DNA of 64,000 nucleotides, from NCBI GenBank assembly GCA_014879735.1, contig JACSRN010000062.1, forward strand, positions 1 through 64,000, given 5' to 3'. The first letter of the stretch is position 1. Each line of letters opens with the position of its first letter. The translations under genes and the position numbers were made by a program. The notes under the pieces are model-generated. The model made no database searches and was not told the origin of the DNA. It was given only the letters and a program-made list of their open reading frames with translations. This document shows positions 61,682 to 64,000 of this stretch, one piece after another. Origin of the DNA: Paracoccaceae bacterium (lineage in GTDB: Bacteria; Pseudomonadota; Alphaproteobacteria; Rhodobacterales; Rhodobacteraceae).

Positions 61682-63014
61682 GGGTCATGCCGTCGATCAG
61701 GATCGAGGGGACGCGCAGGGACAGATGCGGGCGGGCGTCGTTCGCCGGCACGATCCGCCGCAACATCTCGCGCAGGTTGCCGGCGACGGTGCATTCCTGA
61801 ACCGGATGCGACAGCCTGCCGCCCTCTACCCACCAGCCGGAAGCACCGCGGGAATAATCGCCGGTCGTGGCGCTGATCGTCTGGCCGATCATCGACGTGA
61901 CCAGAAGCCCGGTGCCCATCTGCGCAATCAGCTCCGCCTTCGTCGCCGACCCCGGGGTCAGATCGATATTGGTCGTCACCGGAGAGGGCGGGGCGCCGGT
62001 TCCACGCCCGGCGTTTCCGGTCGAAGCCAGACCCAGCTTGCGCCCCGTTGCCAGGTCGAGCACCCAACTCTGCAGCACCCCGTCCGCGACCAGCAACTTC
62101 CTGCGACAGGCCAGCCCCTCGGCGTCGAACAGGCGCGAGGCCGGCCCGCGCCGTCGCAGCGGGTCTTCGATCAGATCGATCCCCGCGGGCAGCACGGCCT
62201 GCCCCATCAATTCGCGCGCCCAACTGGCGCCGCGTGCAATCGCGGTGCCGTTGATCGCGGCCAGCAGGTGCCCCACCAGCGAGGCTGCAACCCTTTCGTC
62301 GTAGAGCACCGGATAGGTGCCGGTCGGGGGCTTCACGCCACCCAGCCGCGCCAGCGCCCGCTCGGCGGCCTGGGCGCCGATTTCGGCGTTGTCGGGCAGA
62401 TCGGTGGCGAAAAGCCGCGATTCTCCCGCGAAATCGCGCTGCATCCCGGTTCCTTCACCGCAGAAGGCCGTGACTGACCGTGAATGCCCGGTCCGCCCGT
62501 ATCCGCCGGAAAAGCCGTTCGATTGCGCGATGGCGATGGACCGGCGCGAGAATGCGGCGGAGGCCTCGGCCTGGGTGATGCCCTTTGCCTGCAGCGCGGC
62601 CGCCTCCAGTTCGCGCGCCGCCTCCTCCAGAGCCGCGGCCCCGGGGTCACGGGCGGGGTCTTCCAGTTCCAGCCCGCCGGCGTCGCGGTCGGTGGCCAGA
62701 TCGGCCGGGTCGGCCAGCCCGGCCGTCGGATCCTCGGGCGCTTCGCGGGCCATTGCGACGGCGCGTTCGGCCAGCACGGCCAGCGTGGCCGGCGAGGTAT
62801 CGGATGCGGAAACACAGGCCTGCCGCCGCCCGATCAGGACGCGCAATCCGACCTCGGTGCCTTCGGCCCGTTCGGCCTGCTCCAGCTGGCCCTGCCTGAT
62901 GTCGATCGACAGCGAGGTTCCCGTCACCGCCAGCGCATCGGCGGCTTCGGCGCCCGCTTTCAGCGCGGCGCTGATCAGGGCTTCGGCAAGATCGGGCAGG
63001 GGGGGCTGGCTCAT
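61668..63014 (-). CDS. pmbA: TldD/PmbA family metalloprotease subunit
   Basis: A 448-residue PmbA (TldE) protein. The N-terminal strand has GRRQACVSASDTSP; the middle contains AINGTAIARGASWARELMG and DEPLRRRGPASRLFDAEG-like features, and the C terminus GASGWWVEGGRLSHPVQECTVAGNLREML. PmbA works with TldD to process modified peptides and degrade unfolded short proteins; TldD is not in the window. The start at 63014 follows GGAGAG; a GTG one codon earlier is weaker. Confidence 0.92.
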   Translation of the reverse strand: MSQPPLPDLAEALISAALKAGAEAADALAVTGTSLSIDIRQGQLEQAERAEGTEVGLRVLIGRRQACVSASDTSPATLAVLAERAVAMAREAPEDPTAGLADPADLATDRDAGGLELEDPARDPGAAALEEAARELEAAALQAKGITQAEASAAFSRRSIAIAQSNGFSGGYGRTGHSRSVTAFCGEGTGMQRDFAGESRLFATDLPDNAEIGAQAAERALARLGGVKPPTGTYPVLYDERVAASLVGHLLAAINGTAIARGASWARELMGQAVLPAGIDLIEDPLRRRGPASRLFDAEGLACRRKLLVADGVLQSWVLDLATGRKLGLASTGNAGRGTGAPPSPVTTNIDLTPGSATKAELIAQMGTGLLVTSMIGQTISATTGDYSRGASGWWVEGGRLSHPVQECTVAGNLREMLRRIVPANDARPHLSLRVPSILIDGMTLAGA

Positions 63015-63082
63015 CACACTCTCCTTCCGCGGGGCATCCTGTCAGGTAGCCTCGCGCACCATCCCGCGCAAGTCTTGCCGGG

Positions 63083-64000
63083 TCAGCGGATCTTCTGACC
63101 GTTGATCAACAGCCCCTTGTCCTTGAACTCGACCTCCGAGACCAGTTCGCCGGGGCCGGCACCGGGCTTGGCGAACATCGCCAGCATCATGCGGGCCGTC
63201 ATCAGTTGATCTTCGGGCAGAAGGCCGATCTGCACCAGCCTGTCGAGCAGTTCATTCACGCCCTTCATATTGGCGTTGATCTTGCCGGTGGGGGTCGGAA
63301 ACCCCTCCCAGGTTGCAAGATCGGTGTTGTCGAAGGTAAGCGCGCCGGTTGCTGCCGCTTCGGCACCGACGAATTTCAGCAGAAGCTGTGTCAGATCGGC
63401 CGAATGGAGCAGTACCGGCATCTCCGGCACCTCGGTCATTCCGCCCGCGGCCTGATCGAATATGTCGATCGCCCAGCCCATCTTGCCCCTGATGTCGAGG
63501 ATCGCGGTCATCGGGTCGTGCGGCAATCCCGCGGCCGGGCCAGCCATGGCCCAGACCATGTCAGAGGCCGCCACGTCCACCAGCCGCAGCAACACCAGAA
63601 AGTCCTGCGGCGCATCGGTCTTGGCCAGCGGGCCGGCAAGGCGCAGCGTGATTTCGCCAAAGGACCCGTCCATGGGCGGCAGTCCCTCGGACGGCATGCT
63701 GGCGGCGAGCTTGCCGCCCTTCATCCCGAAGCCAAAGTCCAGCCGCGCCTTGTCCGCCATGACCGTCAGGTGGTGCTCGGACAGTTCACCCTGCCAGGTG
63801 TTCACGCCACCCCGGTCGGTGAATTCGAGCGAGGCGCTCATCGCGCCACCCGTGGTTCTGGTCTCGGTCGTGAAACCCGCGGCCAGGGCCTTGGCCAAAT
63901 CCTCCATCGTCTCGGCCGGCAGGACCAGACCTTTCGACATGCTGCCCAGGTCGGCGGCGTTGAAGGTCGCCTTGAACTTCTCCGCGCCGTCGGGGTTGGC
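63083..64000 (-). CDS. DUF2125 domain protein, 5' end beyond the window
   Basis: The last 305 residues of a protein whose start lies past the right edge; the frame is open to base 64000. It has the amphipathic beta pattern of DUF2125 proteins, with DKARLDFGFGMKGGKLAASMPSEGLPPMDGSFGEITLRLAGPL-like strands, and ends GLLINGQKIR. Members are exported in alphaproteobacteria and resemble lipid-transfer/AsmA-like folds, but function is not known. The signal peptide expected at the N terminus cannot be seen here. Confidence 0.78.
   Translation of the reverse strand, partial: ANPDGAEKFKATFNAADLGSMSKGLVLPAETMEDLAKALAAGFTTETRTTGGAMSASLEFTDRGGVNTWQGELSEHHLTVMADKARLDFGFGMKGGKLAASMPSEGLPPMDGSFGEITLRLAGPLAKTDAPQDFLVLLRLVDVAASDMVWAMAGPAAGLPHDPMTAILDIRGKMGWAIDIFDQAAGGMTEVPEMPVLLHSADLTQLLLKFVGAEAAATGALTFDNTDLATWEGFPTPTGKINANMKGVNELLDRLVQIGLLPEDQLMTARMMLAMFAKPGAGPGELVSEVEFKDKGLLINGQKIR

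Overview
This is a GC-rich, densely packed chromosomal segment, almost certainly from an alphaproteobacterium of the Rhodobacteraceae type (Paracoccus/Rhodobacter relatives). The basis is the codon bias, the small overlapping gene junctions, and the envelope block pmbA, cysQ-like, DUF4170, kdtA, lpxK at the right end, which as I recall is typical of that group. The window holds 63 protein genes that I can support. I found no rRNA, tRNA, CRISPR array, insertion sequence or phage gene. No gap without a gene exceeds about 270 bases.

Region 1 (about 0.2-23.3 kb) looks like a specialised uptake and breakdown island for proline and hydroxyproline, probably including peptides that carry them. It starts with a GntR/FCD regulator diverging from two proline-racemase-superfamily genes. 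These are followed by a peptide ABC transporter (solute-binding protein, fused DppD-DppF ATPase, two permeases), a prolyl iminopeptidase and a 595-residue Xaa-Pro aminopeptidase. Facing them is a seven-gene minus-strand operon: a polar amino-acid ABC transporter, a D-hydroxyproline dehydrogenase-like flavoenzyme, a 4-hydroxyproline 2-epimerase and a fused aconitase X (cis-3-hydroxyproline dehydratase type). A delta1-pyrroline-2-carboxylate reductase-like gene diverges from that operon. After a short qorB/HxlR redox pair come a DapA-family enzyme (candidate pyrroline-4-hydroxy-2-carboxylate deaminase) and a second GntR/FCD regulator. The three proline-racemase paralogues carry active-site pairs Cys/Cys, Ser/Thr and Cys/Cys. 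Only the ketoglutarate-semialdehyde dehydrogenase of the classical trans-4-hydroxyproline route is not seen.

Region 2 (23.4-26.9 kb) is housekeeping: mutY, a DciA-like DUF721 protein, a DsbA-like thiol oxidoreductase and a CaiB-type CoA transferase.

Region 3 (26.9-46.1 kb) is an amino-sugar island: ridA-nagB; a minus-strand rpiR-SDR-GH20-M81-MFS-cutC operon; a plus-strand NTF2-like-M81-D-amino-acid PLP enzyme-nagA-ROK kinase operon; and a Gfo/Idh gene with a sugar ABC transporter. A conserved motif close to GAAAACGAATTAC or GAAAATGAATTTC sits before each of the three promoter regions, which points to one RpiR regulon. The repeated M81 proteins, the D-serine dehydratase/D-threonine aldolase-like enzyme and RidA suggest a substrate that joins N-acetylhexosamine to an amino-acid or peptide-like part.

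Region 4 (46.1-64 kb) is mostly core genes: prolyl iminopeptidase, ubiG, a DUF4105 protein, an aldo/keto reductase, a YihY/BrkB protein, xylulokinase, a YeeZ-like SDR, AMP nucleosidase, HU, a glutathione S-transferase with a divergent WYL regulator, lpxK-kdtA-DUF4170, stomatin-NfeD-NUDIX, cysQ-like, pmbA and a DUF2125 gene cut by the window end.
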